Assembly (NCBI RefSeq): GCF_002284565.1
Contig: NZ_NPKI01000046.1
Span: forward strand, 1 to 64,000
Source of the DNA: Mesorhizobium mediterraneum
Lineage (GTDB): Bacteria > Pseudomonadota > Alphaproteobacteria > Rhizobiales > Rhizobiaceae
Reading direction: 5' to 3'
DNA: 64,000 nt
Under the pieces are notes generated by a model. That model saw nothing but the letters and a program-made list of their open reading frames with translations, made no database searches and was not told the origin of the DNA. Shown here piece by piece: positions 43,413 through 51,946 of this stretch (position 1 is its first letter; every line of letters starts with the position of its first letter). A program made the position numbers and the translations under genes.

Positions 43413-44305
43413 GGTTTTATGCCTTTTGAGTTGCTCTGCCAAATATCACTGGGATCGTTCGCGTGGCCGAAAAGGACACGCGACGCTGAAAGCTCATCAA
43501 TCGCTGTGGATCAAGGCGGGATTTGGCCGCGATTGTGGAATGAGCGTGACGGTGCGCCGCGTAATTTTTCACGGCCGCTGACTGTGGCCGAAAGGTCTCA
43601 CCAATCGTAGACGTGTTCGAACCTGACGGCTGGTTCAAATGAAGCAGACGGTCGGATAGCGACAGGAGCCCAAAGACAGTCGGCGCCGGGATTTCTCCCA
43701 GCGCCTCCCTGTCAGATCAGGACACGGTCGCGGCAGCAACTTCCGTAAAGACGTCGCGCCATGCCGGCCTTGATGTTGACGGTCCTGCCAGCCACTGCCC
43801 GAGGGCAGCGTCCGTTCGGGACCTCGCCAGTCTCTACCCTTGCGAGCTTCGTCCAGCGCGCCATCGAAGGTTTTTGCCGTCCTTCATGGCAGCATCGGTC
43901 CGCCGTAGGCGTTCGCACGCTTTCCGCGGCCCCGTAGGTCTCGGCATCCCTCCTCAAAACAGGCAAGCCTGCTTTCATTCGGGGCCGTACGGGCCTCAGG
44001 AAATCCGCCGTTTCGCCTTGCCTTTCGACTTGGCGATCGGTAGCCGCCTGAGATGGGTTTAATATACGGGGGATAAGCGTTCGGCGAAACAGCGACGAGC
44101 CTGTGAATAGCGGGATTATCGGGGACTGAGCTCGGCGGCGCAGCGTTTTTTTGGACGAGATGCAGGGGGGGCGGACACGCCCTGATCTGCGGCGAGCAGC
44201 ATGATCAGACATTCGGCCCTTGCTCCGCAGAGCGGCGCGGGCTTCAATGCCGGCAAAGGGCTTTTAGGACAGCAGTGTCGTTGCTGGCCTTTGGGGAGGA
44301 CGTTC
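43413..44305. other. Long gap without a supported gene
   Basis: About 890 bases contain no convincing ORF. A minus-strand reading from 44212 to 43712 (166 codons) has no recognisable domain and an odd Arg/Pro/Cys-rich composition. The stretch 43880-44050 looks uneven in composition (polypurine and polypyrimidine tracts). It may be a decayed gene or an RNA; I could not identify rnpB, ssrA or 6S features in it. Confidence 0.4.
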
Positions 44306-45244
44306 TTGAAGGTCGGGGTGATTCTCAATCCGATTGCCGGCGGCGGCTGGCTCAAACGGCATTGGCCCGAGGTCAATGCTTCGCTCAAGAGACATTTCGG
44401 CGATTTCGAGCTGCGCGAAACACAGGCGACCGGCGACGCTGAACGGCTGGCGCTCGTCCTTGCCGCCAGCGGCTTCGACCTGGTGATCGCGGCGGGCGGC
44501 GACGGCACCGCCAGCGAAGTGGCCGACGGGCTGTTGCAGGCGTTCGCAGAAAGCGGCCGGACGGCCGAGCTCGGCCTGCTGCCTTGCGGCGCCGGCATCG
44601 ATTTCGCCCGCGGGCTCGGCCTGCCTGCTGAGGTCGACCTGACGCTGAAGCGTATCGCCCAGGCCAAAGCTCGCAAGGTCGATGCCGGCCGCATCTCCTA
44701 TGTCGACGATCATGGCGCGCTGGCCAGCCGCCATTTCATCAACATCGCCAGCCTCGGTCTTTCGGGCGCCACCGACCGCGCGGTCAACGCCGACAAGCGC
44801 AAGGGCAGGGTGTCGGCCAAGGCGCTGTTCTACTGGCGCACCGTGTGGGAATTCATGCGCTACCGGTTTCAGGACGTTGTGATCACCGTCGACGACGGCG
44901 TCCCGGTCGAGGCGCGGGTGGCGCTGGTGGCGGTGGCCAACGGAAGATTCTTCGGCGGCGGCATGATGATCGCGCCGGATGCCGAAATGGACGATGGACT
45001 ATTCGACATCGTCATCCTGCGCGCGGCGGGCAAGCTGAAACTGATCTGGGACATCCGGCTGCTCTATGGCGGGCGGCATCGCGACCATCCGGCAATCACC
45101 ATTTTGCGCGGCAAGAAAGTGGTTGTCGAACCGCTCGGCGATGTGCAAAAGAACGCCGCGCTCGTCGACATAGACGGTGAATCGCCGGGGCGCATACCAG
45201 CGACCTTCGAGATCCTGCCCGGCACGCTGACGCTCAGATATTGA
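44306..45244 (+). CDS. Diacylglycerol-kinase-like lipid kinase
   Basis: This 312-residue protein has the YegS/DagK catalytic fold: GVILNPIAGGGWLKRH, the nucleotide motif AAGGDGTASEVADGLL, and ANGRFFGGGMMIAPDAEMDD with GLFDIVIL. The usual LPxGTxNDFAR reads LLPCGAGIDFARGL here, losing the Thr and Asn. The start is a TTG at 44306 with GGGGAGG six bases before it; the upstream ATG at 44201 lacks such a site and adds a non-conserved stretch. It probably phosphorylates diacylglycerol or another lipid. Confidence 0.85.
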   Translation: MKVGVILNPIAGGGWLKRHWPEVNASLKRHFGDFELRETQATGDAERLALVLAASGFDLVIAAGGDGTASEVADGLLQAFAESGRTAELGLLPCGAGIDFARGLGLPAEVDLTLKRIAQAKARKVDAGRISYVDDHGALASRHFINIASLGLSGATDRAVNADKRKGRVSAKALFYWRTVWEFMRYRFQDVVITVDDGVPVEARVALVAVANGRFFGGGMMIAPDAEMDDGLFDIVILRAAGKLKLIWDIRLLYGGRHRDHPAITILRGKKVVVEPLGDVQKNAALVDIDGESPGRIPATFEILPGTLTLRY

Positions 45245-45270
45245 ATCAACGTGCTGAGAGACTGATTCAA
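45241..45270. terminator. Hairpin between convergent genes
   Basis: An inverted repeat TTGAATCA (45241-45248) and TGATTCAA (45263-45270) includes the stop codon of the lipid kinase gene. It is followed by gtccttta, a weak U tract, so termination is plausible but not certain. Confidence 0.4.
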
Positions 45271-45393
45271 GTCCTTTAGGGCGTGATTCCGGCGATCCGG
45301 CCAACATGCTGGAATTGCGTGGCAATTACCTGATGGCAGAACTCGATCTTAGCCGGAAACCCGGCGTGCGATGAAGGCATAGCTCTCGCGCGA

Positions 45394-46605
45394 TCACGGC
45401 ATCAACGGCGTCTGCATCATCTGCAAATGCAGGTCCGTGCCGGTCCAGGGATGCGCCTCGCAGACGGCCTCGTCGAGCTCGACGCCAAGGCCTGGCTCCT
45501 TCGACGGAATGACGTTGCCGTCCTGCCATTCGATCTTCTTCTTCAGCAGCTTTTCGTGAAAACCGTCCCACTGCTTCAGCGATTCCAAGATGAGGAAGTT
45601 GGGCAAGGTCACGGCAAGCTGGATGTTGGCTGCACCGACGATCGGCCCGCAATAGCAGTGCGGCGCGATTTGGATGTGATAGGCCTCGGCCATGGCGGCG
45701 ATCTTCTTGGTTTCGAGAATGCCGCCGGAGCGGCCGAGATCCGGCTGCAAAATGCTCGCGGCGCGGTTCTCGATGACACGGGCAAATTCGAACTTGGTCG
45801 TCAGCCGCTCGCCGGTGGCGATCGGGATCGACGTGCCGCGCGCCACCTGCGCCATCACTTCTGGCATATCGGGCGGCACCGGCTCCTCGAACCACAGGGG
45901 GTCGTAGGGTTCGATGGCGCGGGCCATGCGCAGCGCGCCCGATGCGGTGAACTGGCCGTGCGTGCCAAACAGGATGTCGGCCCTTGTGCCGACCGCCTTA
46001 CGGATCGCTTTGACCATGCGGGCGGAGAGATCGATGTCGACGAGGCGCGGCTGATGACCGTCAAAGGCGGTGTAGGGGCCAGCCGGGTCGAGCTTGACGG
46101 CATTGAAGCCCTGCTCGACATATTCGAGCGCGCATTCGGCCGCCAGGTCGGGATCGTTGTAGACGTTCTTGCCGCGCGCATCCTCCGAATGGACGCTGCC
46201 GGTGTGCGGGTAGAGATAGGTGTAGGAACGCAGCGTCTCGTGCACCTGCCCGCCGAGCAGCTTGTAGACCGGCTTGCCGGCTTCCTTGCCGATAATGTCC
46301 CAGCAGGCCATTTCGAGCGCCGAGAAACAGCCCATGGCGGAAACGTCCGGACGCTGGGTGAAGCCGGAGGAATAGGCACGGCGGAAAAAGTTCTCGATGT
46401 CGTGCGGATCGCGGCCGACGAGATAGCGCTCGGCCATATCCTCGACCATCCTGGCGGTGACATGCGCGGAGAAAGTGGCGTTGTAGGCCTCGCCATAGCC
46501 AACGACGCCGCCGTCGGTGGTGAGCTTGACGAAGATGAAATACTTGCCGCCGATGCCGGGCGGCGGATTGCCGACGACCCAGGTTTTGACGTCGGTGATT
46601 TTCAT
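45394..46605 (-). CDS. Enolase-superfamily sugar-acid dehydratase-like enzyme
   Basis: This 403-residue protein has the mandelate-racemase / muconate-lactonizing fold: an N-terminal capping domain and a TIM barrel with FNAVKLDPAG, the metal-ligand region DILFGTHGQFTASGAL, WFEEPVPPD and PIATGERL, and the catalytic-His region APHCYCGPIVGAAN. Such enzymes dehydrate or epimerise sugar acids. Its ATG overlaps the stop of the GMC gene upstream (ATGA), so the pair is one operon: oxidation of a sugar or polyol, then dehydration of the acid. The substrate is unknown. Confidence 0.88.
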   Translation of the reverse strand: MKITDVKTWVVGNPPPGIGGKYFIFVKLTTDGGVVGYGEAYNATFSAHVTARMVEDMAERYLVGRDPHDIENFFRRAYSSGFTQRPDVSAMGCFSALEMACWDIIGKEAGKPVYKLLGGQVHETLRSYTYLYPHTGSVHSEDARGKNVYNDPDLAAECALEYVEQGFNAVKLDPAGPYTAFDGHQPRLVDIDLSARMVKAIRKAVGTRADILFGTHGQFTASGALRMARAIEPYDPLWFEEPVPPDMPEVMAQVARGTSIPIATGERLTTKFEFARVIENRAASILQPDLGRSGGILETKKIAAMAEAYHIQIAPHCYCGPIVGAANIQLAVTLPNFLILESLKQWDGFHEKLLKKKIEWQDGNVIPSKEPGLGVELDEAVCEAHPWTGTDLHLQMMQTPLMP

Positions 46606-48218
46606 TTTTGATCCTCCAGAACCAATTCGGCGCCCTTCCATCCGGTCATGATCGAGGCGGCGTTGGTGTTGCCGGTGATGTTATCGGGAAAGATCGAGGC
46701 GTCGACGACGCGCAAGCCAGCGAGGCCGTGAACCCGCAGGCGCGGGTCGACGACGGCTTGGGCAGCGTCCGGCCCCATGCGGCAGGTCGAGACCGGGTGG
46801 TAGACGGTGCCGGAGCGCTTCCTGAAATCCTCGATCAAATCCGCGTCGGAGGTAATTGACGGGCCCGGCAACACCTCTTCCTTGATGATGTCGGCCATCG
46901 CCGGCATGGAGGCGATCTTCCTCACGAACTTCACTGCCGCTAGCATTTCGGCCACGTCCGCCTCGGTCGAATAGGCGTTGGCGACGATCTTCGGATAGTC
47001 ACGCGGATTGCTGGAGCGGATCATGATCTCGCCACGGCTCGACGGTCGGCAGTTGGACAGGCCGATGGAAAAGCCCGGCCACGGGTCGGGCGTCAGGATA
47101 GGGCGCTCACCGCTCTTCGGGATGACGGTCGAGAACGCCTGGAAGTAGAGCTGCATGTTGGGCCGTGCCGCCGCCGGGTCGGTGCGGAAGAAGCCGCCGG
47201 CATTGTTCATCGACAGCGACAGCGGGCCGGAGCGCATGAGGATGTATTGCATGCCGACCATGAGCTTGCCCCACCAAGGGCGCAGGATCTGGTTGAGCGT
47301 CGGCAGCCTGCCCTTGAAGGTGTAGTTGATGCCGACATGGTCCTGCAGGTTCGCCCCGACATTCTCATTGGCATGGACGACGGGAATGCCGAGCGGGCCA
47401 AGGAGCGACGAGGGACCGACCCCGGAAAGCTGCAGCAATTGAGGCGAATTGATCGAGCCGCCTGACAGGATCACCTCGCGGCCGGCGCGCGCGGTCTTCG
47501 TTTCGCCGTTCTGGAGATATTCGATACCAACGGCGCGCTTGCCCTCGAACAGGATCCTGGTCACTAGCGCGTTGATCTCGACGCGGACATTTTTGCGCTT
47601 CATGGCGGGGTGCAGGAAGGCGCGGGCGGCCGACATACGGCGGCCGTTCCTGGTGGTGATCTGATAAATGCCGACGCCTTCCTGTGACGCGCCGTTGAAA
47701 TCCGGGTTGAACGGCAGGCCGGCTTGGCTGGCAGCCGCGAGGTAGCGCTTGGTCAGCGGGTGGACAGCCCTAGAGCAATCGGTGATGTGCAACGGACCGC
47801 CGACACCCCGCCACTGGTTGGCGCCGGCCTGATTGTCCTCGAGCGCCTTGAAGGCAGGCAGCAGGTCGTCGAAGCCCCAGCCGGGATTGCCGGCCGCTGC
47901 CCAAGCGTCGAAATCCTCGCGCGCGCCCCGGATCCAGACCATGGCGTTGATCGAGCTCGAGCCGCCGAGCAGCCTGCCGCGCGGCCAGTGATCGACATTG
48001 CCGGCGAGGCCGAGGTCCGGCTCGGCCTTGTAGTTCCAGTTGACGGCCGGGTCGAAGAAGGTCTTGCCGTAGCCGAGCGGCATCTGCACGTAGAAACGGC
48101 GGTCGGTGCCGCCGGCCTCGAGCACCAACACCGAGAAGCGGCCCGAGGCCGATAGTCTTTCGGCCAGAACCGAGCCGGCCGAGCCGGAGCCGACGACGAT
48201 GAAATCATAGGTCTGCAT
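46602..48218 (-). CDS. GMC-family FAD oxidoreductase
   Basis: This 538-residue choline-dehydrogenase-like flavoprotein has the FAD-binding IVVGSGSAGSVLAERL, GMC signature 1 region WPRGRLLGGSSSINAMVWIRG in outline (residues about 78-98), signature 2 SGGSINSPQLLQLSGVGP, and the active-site segment YHPVSTCRMG with NTNAASIMTGWKGAEL at the end. It oxidises alcohols or sugars. It is the first gene of the coupled pair with the enolase-superfamily gene. The first codons (MQTYDFIV) and about 100 bases upstream are duplicated near 48970. Confidence 0.93.
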   Translation of the reverse strand: MQTYDFIVVGSGSAGSVLAERLSASGRFSVLVLEAGGTDRRFYVQMPLGYGKTFFDPAVNWNYKAEPDLGLAGNVDHWPRGRLLGGSSSINAMVWIRGAREDFDAWAAAGNPGWGFDDLLPAFKALEDNQAGANQWRGVGGPLHITDCSRAVHPLTKRYLAAASQAGLPFNPDFNGASQEGVGIYQITTRNGRRMSAARAFLHPAMKRKNVRVEINALVTRILFEGKRAVGIEYLQNGETKTARAGREVILSGGSINSPQLLQLSGVGPSSLLGPLGIPVVHANENVGANLQDHVGINYTFKGRLPTLNQILRPWWGKLMVGMQYILMRSGPLSLSMNNAGGFFRTDPAAARPNMQLYFQAFSTVIPKSGERPILTPDPWPGFSIGLSNCRPSSRGEIMIRSSNPRDYPKIVANAYSTEADVAEMLAAVKFVRKIASMPAMADIIKEEVLPGPSITSDADLIEDFRKRSGTVYHPVSTCRMGPDAAQAVVDPRLRVHGLAGLRVVDASIFPDNITGNTNAASIMTGWKGAELVLEDQK

Positions 48219-48321
48219 GATGGATGCGCGACGGCTCCGGATTTTTGCTCAACCTAGACGCCGCAAGCCGCCGCGATCACCGGAGCTTCCGGCATCGCCT
48301 GTGAAAAAAGCGACCGGCACT
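48197..48321. repeat. Duplicated GMC 5' region, original copy
   Basis: This stretch (start cgatgaaatcataggtctgc) covers the first codons of the GMC gene and about 100 bases upstream. It aligns without gaps to 48970-49094 over about 125 bases, with many substitutions. Shared landmarks are ggtctgcatgatgga and cctgtgaaaaa / ccttgtgaaaaa. Confidence 0.85.
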
Positions 48322-48383
48322 TCGTTTGCATTCGGGGGTCCGGCCCGAAGCGGCCTTTGCCTCGTGGACAAGCGGCCCACGCA

Positions 48384-48956
48384 TCACACGCCACCATCAG
48401 CATTTAACTTGAAATCATAACGCATGATCGGGCGGGCTGGCACCCTGCGGGCGACGACCCTGAACCCGGCGCGAGCGAAGGTGGAGGCGTATCCGCAGCC
48501 GGAAGCGCTCGGCGACACATCGGCATCAAAAGGATAGGCCTCAAGCGCAGGGGCATTCGCACGCCTTGCAGCTTCCAGCGCCGCTGCGACCAGGTGGGAC
48601 GTGACGCCCTGCCGGCGGTATCTTTTTCGCACGTAGAGGCAGGACAAGGACCAGACCGGCGCATCATCCACACGCTTCAGCTGCCACAGCCGATCGAGCC
48701 AGGGCACGGCATCTCGCGGTGTCACCTGGCACCAGCCGACGGCAGTATCGCCGTCGAAAGCAAGTATGCCTGGGGAGGGACCATTCTCGACGGCTTGCTG
48801 GAACGCGGCCCTGTTTTCCTCACCTGGTCGCTTTCGATAAGAACTGCCGATACGCCCGTACATACACCAACAGCGACTGCAGGCGGCACTCTCACCGAAC
48901 AGGTCTTCGAGCGCGGGCCATAGATCTGATGTCAGAGGGTGAAAGGTAAGCTTCAT
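48384..48956 (-). CDS. GNAT-family N-acetyltransferase
   Basis: This 190-residue acetyltransferase has the acetyl-CoA loop SCLYVRKRYRRQGVTSHLVA and a following helix (ALEAARRANAPALEAYP). The N-terminal part contains CSRCWCMYGRI, a Cys-rich segment seen in one GNAT subgroup. Its substrate is unknown. Its ATG overlaps the stop of a 12-codon mini-ORF derived from a copy of the GMC 5' region, so this gene seems to be expressed from duplicated GMC signals. Confidence 0.88.
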   Translation of the reverse strand: MKLTFHPLTSDLWPALEDLFGESAACSRCWCMYGRIGSSYRKRPGEENRAAFQQAVENGPSPGILAFDGDTAVGWCQVTPRDAVPWLDRLWQLKRVDDAPVWSLSCLYVRKRYRRQGVTSHLVAAALEAARRANAPALEAYPFDADVSPSASGCGYASTFARAGFRVVARRVPARPIMRYDFKLNADGGV

Positions 48957-48991
48957 GTCAGGTGCTTCACGATGAAACCACAGGTCTGCAT
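48953..48991 (-). other. Mini-ORF coupled to the GNAT gene (GMC start remnant)
   Basis: An ATG at 48991 opens MQTCGFIVKHLT and stops at a TGA that overlaps the GNAT start (ATGA). The first eight residues are those of the GMC protein (MQTYDFIV) with two changes. Expression is not proven. Confidence 0.6.
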
Positions 48992-49094
48992 GATGGACGC
49001 GGGCGGCTTCGGAATTCAGGCTCTACCATAGACGGCGCACGCCTCTGGCGTCACTGAGGCTTCCGGCTTCCCTTGTGAAAAAGGTGACTGGCCC
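48970..49094. repeat. Duplicated GMC 5' region, second copy
   Basis: It aligns to 48197-48321 over its whole length and lies upstream of the GNAT gene. The two copies therefore flank the GNAT gene as direct repeats. Confidence 0.85.
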
Positions 49095-49164
49095 TCAAGT
49101 CCTGTTGCTTTTAGGCGTGTAGAAAGGACGTCAAAATCCCCTCTCGAACGTTGTTCCAGCGACG

Positions 49165-49593
49165 CTATGGGGTCAAGTCCAAGACTGCTGTCCGGCTCCG
49201 CATGTCGACGGGGAGGGAAACGTGCTCGTGCGTGATCGTCCATCTGTCTCCAGATCGACGAAATGCATTGCTCACGCGCACCCAGTAGTCGACATTCGCG
49301 CCTGTTTTCAGGGCGCCATGCGCTCGGATAAGCATCCATGCGGCGGCAACCGCGTCGCCGGCTGCGACATCCAGTTGGCCAAGCTCCTGGCCGATCGGAC
49401 CAGACCAGCGGGGAAACCAATCTAAGAACCGCTCGCGAAGGGCGTTGGATCCCACATAGCGAAGCGGCGGTACGAGGTCGAAATAGACTATGTCGCTGGA
49501 GTAAAGGGACATAAGCCACTCGATGTCTTTGGCGCCCGTGGCGGCCGATCGACTCTCCAGCAGTTCCCTAATCGCGGCTTCAACGCCTGGCAT
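49165..49593 (-). CDS. SnoaL/NTF2-like protein
   Basis: This 142-residue protein has the cone-shaped NTF2-like fold: KDIEWLMSLYSSDIVYFDLV, RERFLDWFPRWSGPIGQELG, VAAAWMLIRAHGALKTGANV and RSGDRWTITHEHVSLPVDMR. The pattern (ELL..RSAA..AKD...L.SLYS.D.VYFD) matches the YybH/SnoaL-like group that binds or converts small polar molecules. The ATG at 49593 has GGAGG upstream and is preferred to the one at 49611. No partner is evident. Confidence 0.85.
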   Translation of the reverse strand: MPGVEAAIRELLESRSAATGAKDIEWLMSLYSSDIVYFDLVPPLRYVGSNALRERFLDWFPRWSGPIGQELGQLDVAAGDAVAAAWMLIRAHGALKTGANVDYWVRVSNAFRRSGDRWTITHEHVSLPVDMRSRTAVLDLTP

Positions 49594-49923
49594 CGTCTCC
49601 TCCAATCTCATCGTTTCGCCCGCTTGCCGGGCATGAGGCTGTCCTCCCAAATTGCCATCAAGGTAACCACCGATGGTGCTCCCCGACAACCGGCGTTCAC
49701 CACTTGAAACAATCACGGAAATCATCCTGGCGGGCGACGCGCGAATCCGGTGGCACAAGCGCCGAGACCTCCCGCGGTCGGCTCCATCCGCTACGCGCTC
49801 ATTGGCAACGGACGCCAATAGCCGAGCTTCAAACTGCGACATTGCCGGCTGGCGGCGCGTTGACGCACCGTTGCCATCCCGATACGGGATCGGGAGAAGA
49901 TCGATATCGAGGAAATTTGGCGC

Positions 49924-50319
49924 ATGGTGCATTATGCGGATGGACGGCCGATCGGCGATCTGACGCTCAGGACGTTGGCCATGCCTTCGGACGCCAATGC
50001 GGCGGGCGATATCTTCGGCGGCTGGGTGATGGGGCAGATGGACCTTGCCTGCGGCATCCGCGCCGCCGAGCGCGCCAAGGGCCGCGTGGTGACGGCAGCG
50101 GTGAAGGAAATGTCGTTCGCCAAAGCGATGAAGATCGGCGACACGCTGTGCATCTATACGCATGTCGAGCGCGTCGGCCGTACCTCGATGACGCTCAAGG
50201 TCGAGGCATGGGCGCAGCGCTACCTCTCCGACCTGATGGAGAAGGTCACCCATGCCGATTTCGTCATGGTGGCGCTGGACGGCGAAGGCAAGCCGAAGGC
50301 GGTTCCGGCGGAAGGCTGA
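49924..50319 (+). CDS. Acyl-CoA thioesterase, YciA-like
   Basis: This 131-residue single hot-dog domain has the YciA motif SDANAAGDIFGGWVMGQMD, where the catalytic Asp lies in GDIFGGW, and SFAKAMKIGDTLCIY with HVERVGRTSMTLKVEAW. YciA hydrolyses short- and medium-chain acyl-CoAs. It stands alone on the plus strand with no close partner. The preceding 270 bases hold nothing that I can identify. Confidence 0.92.
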   Translation: MVHYADGRPIGDLTLRTLAMPSDANAAGDIFGGWVMGQMDLACGIRAAERAKGRVVTAAVKEMSFAKAMKIGDTLCIYTHVERVGRTSMTLKVEAWAQRYLSDLMEKVTHADFVMVALDGEGKPKAVPAEG

Positions 50320-50817
50320 TCGGCTGGATGTAGTCAGCTGGAAGTCAACGGCACCGCCGCTGCCAGCCTCCCGCAAAGAGATGCGAATAGCGATGCTGTG
50401 TGATGCTTCGCGTTCGCACGTTTCCGTGACCATGTCCGGCAGGGCATGGGGGAAAAGACAATGCGTCAACGATTGCTGAACGGCGCATTGGCAGGCGCTT
50501 GCAGCCTTGTTCGGCCTGTTCGCCGCAACCGCCTGAACCGAGATCAAACGAGACGAGGCCGAAGCCAGTGGCGCCTCCGAAAACCACACTCTCAAGCGGC
50601 AAGTGATCAGGAGCGGAATCCGCGTTGCAACGACGTGCCACACCGGCGCGATGAGCGTGAGCAATTGCGGCAAAGAGGCGGCCTGCGCCATGCAGGGTGG
50701 TCCAATCGGGCCCGAAGTCGAAACGCACCGAAAGCCGTCTGCGGGCCGGAATGCAGATGCAGCCGAAGTATTCGTCTGCGCTACGCGCCGCGCGCAAACC
50801 CTTGCAGCGCAAGAGTT
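50320..50817. other. Gap with a possible decayed exported-protein ORF
   Basis: One frame reads QALAALFGLFAATA (like the end of a signal peptide), then an in-frame TGA at about 50537, then TEIKRDEAEASGASENHTLK and VATTCHTGAMSVSNCGKEAA to 50825. This suggests an interrupted small secreted protein, but no family match supports it. Confidence 0.35.
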
Positions 50818-51225
50818 TCAGGCATGAATCCCGTCGAACCTCGCCCGCGCGGCCTTGACGCGCTCGGTGTTCTTGCGCGCCCATTCGCCGAGCGCACCGA
50901 CCGGCACAAGAAGCTCGTAGCCAAGATCGGTCAGCTCATAATCGACGCGCGGCGGAATGGTCGGAAACACGGTCCGGGTGACGAAGCCGTCGCGCTCCAG
51001 CCCGCGCAAGGTGGTGGTCAGCATCTTCTGCGAAATACCGCCAACGGCGCTGCGCAGCTCGTTGAAGCGCAGCGGCCCGTCACCGAGCTTGCCGACGACC
51101 AGCACGGTCCATTTGTCGCCGACGCGCTGCAGGATTTCCGAGATGGCGCGGCAGTCCTCGGTGCGGTGCGGGTGCCTTGGTAACAAAAAGGTGCCTCCTT
51201 GCGCGTCATCTGCTCGGTCACTCAT
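50818..51225 (-). CDS. HxlR-family regulator
   Basis: This 135-residue winged-helix protein is typical of the HxlR family: VGDKWTVLVVGKLGDGPLRF, ELRSAVGGISQKMLTTTLRG, LERDGFVTRTVFPTIPPRVD and YELTDLGYELLVPV. HxlR proteins respond to electrophiles, aldehydes or quinones. It is divergent from the NADPH-dependent FMN reductase gene and shares a 53-base region with a palindrome. Confidence 0.93.
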   Translation of the reverse strand: MSDRADDAQGGTFLLPRHPHRTEDCRAISEILQRVGDKWTVLVVGKLGDGPLRFNELRSAVGGISQKMLTTTLRGLERDGFVTRTVFPTIPPRVDYELTDLGYELLVPVGALGEWARKNTERVKAARARFDGIHA

Positions 51226-51233
51226 ATAGCTCA

Positions 51234-51250
51234 GGTATCTAAACGATACC
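51234..51250. promoter_or_regulatory. Candidate HxlR operator
   Basis: GGTATC-TAAAC-GATACC is a perfect inverted repeat with a five-base spacer. It lies between the divergent HxlR and reductase genes, nine bases from the HxlR start. Confidence 0.7.
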
Positions 51251-51278
51251 AGAAATTTGCCTAAAGGAGAGCCCCTCT

Positions 51279-51884
51279 ATGTCCAAGCCCAAAATCGCCA
51301 TTGTCGTCGGTTCGACCCGCGCCGCACGATTTGCCGACGTTCCGACCCAGTGGATCGCCAAGATCGCCAAGTCGCATGCCGACATCGACGTGGAAGTAGT
51401 CGACCTGCGCGACTTCCCGCTGCCGTTCTTCGACGAGGTCGCATCGTCCGCCTGGGCGCCGTCGCAGAATGAAGTGGCGCAGCGCTGGCAGAAGAAGGTT
51501 GCGGAATTCGACGGTTTCATCTTCACCGCCGCCGAATACAATCATGGCCCGACTGCCGTGCTGAAGAACGCCATCGACTACGCTGCCAATGAATGGAACA
51601 AGAAGCCTGCCGGTTTCGTCGGTTATGGCAGCGTCGGTGGCTCGCGCGCAGTCGAGCAGCTCAGATTGTATGCCGTGGAATTGCAGATGGCGCCGGTCAA
51701 GTCCGCCGTCCACATTGCGTGGGGCGATTTCCTTGCTGTCCGGCAAGGTGACAAGAAGCTCGAGGAACTAGAGCATCTGAATCAGGCCGCCACCGCGCTC
51801 GTCAACGACGTTGCCTGGTGGGCCAAGGTCCTGAAGGCGGCGCGCCAGGCCGACGCCGTCACCGAGGAAGTCAAGGCGGCCTGA
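51279..51884 (+). CDS. NADPH-dependent FMN reductase family protein
   Basis: This 201-residue flavodoxin-like oxidoreductase has the FMN-binding VVGSTRAARFADVPTQWI, the DLRDFPLPFFDE segment, AAEYNHGPTAVLKNAIDYAA and GYGSVGGSRAVEQLRLYAVE. This is the NADPH-dependent FMN/quinone reductase fold (ChrR/azoreductase type). It probably reduces quinones or other electrophiles under control of the divergent HxlR gene. The ATG has AAAGGAGAG upstream, and a strong terminator follows. Confidence 0.93.
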   Translation: MSKPKIAIVVGSTRAARFADVPTQWIAKIAKSHADIDVEVVDLRDFPLPFFDEVASSAWAPSQNEVAQRWQKKVAEFDGFIFTAAEYNHGPTAVLKNAIDYAANEWNKKPAGFVGYGSVGGSRAVEQLRLYAVELQMAPVKSAVHIAWGDFLAVRQGDKKLEELEHLNQAATALVNDVAWWAKVLKAARQADAVTEEVKAA

Positions 51885-51916
51885 ACCGCAGACCGGAACA
51901 ATCCTCCCAAGGATCC

Positions 51917-51943
51917 GGGGCGGCGCTTGCGCCGCCCCTTTTT
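51917..51943. terminator. Rho-independent terminator
   Basis: Stem ggggcggc/gccgcccc with a gcttgc loop, then ttttt; it ends the reductase gene, and the minus-strand HxlR gene ends four bases beyond. Confidence 0.9.
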
Positions 51944-51946
51944 GAT

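Noticed and set aside
45272..45345. Another intergenic repeat resembling type E (gtgattccgg ... ggaattgcgt).
   Set aside because: The resemblance is limited to a few bases, and the arms do not pair over a convincing length.
49165..50691. A 508-codon minus-strand ORF.
   Set aside because: Only the last 142-148 codons resemble a family (SnoaL-like); the rest lies opposite the YciA gene and has no domain.
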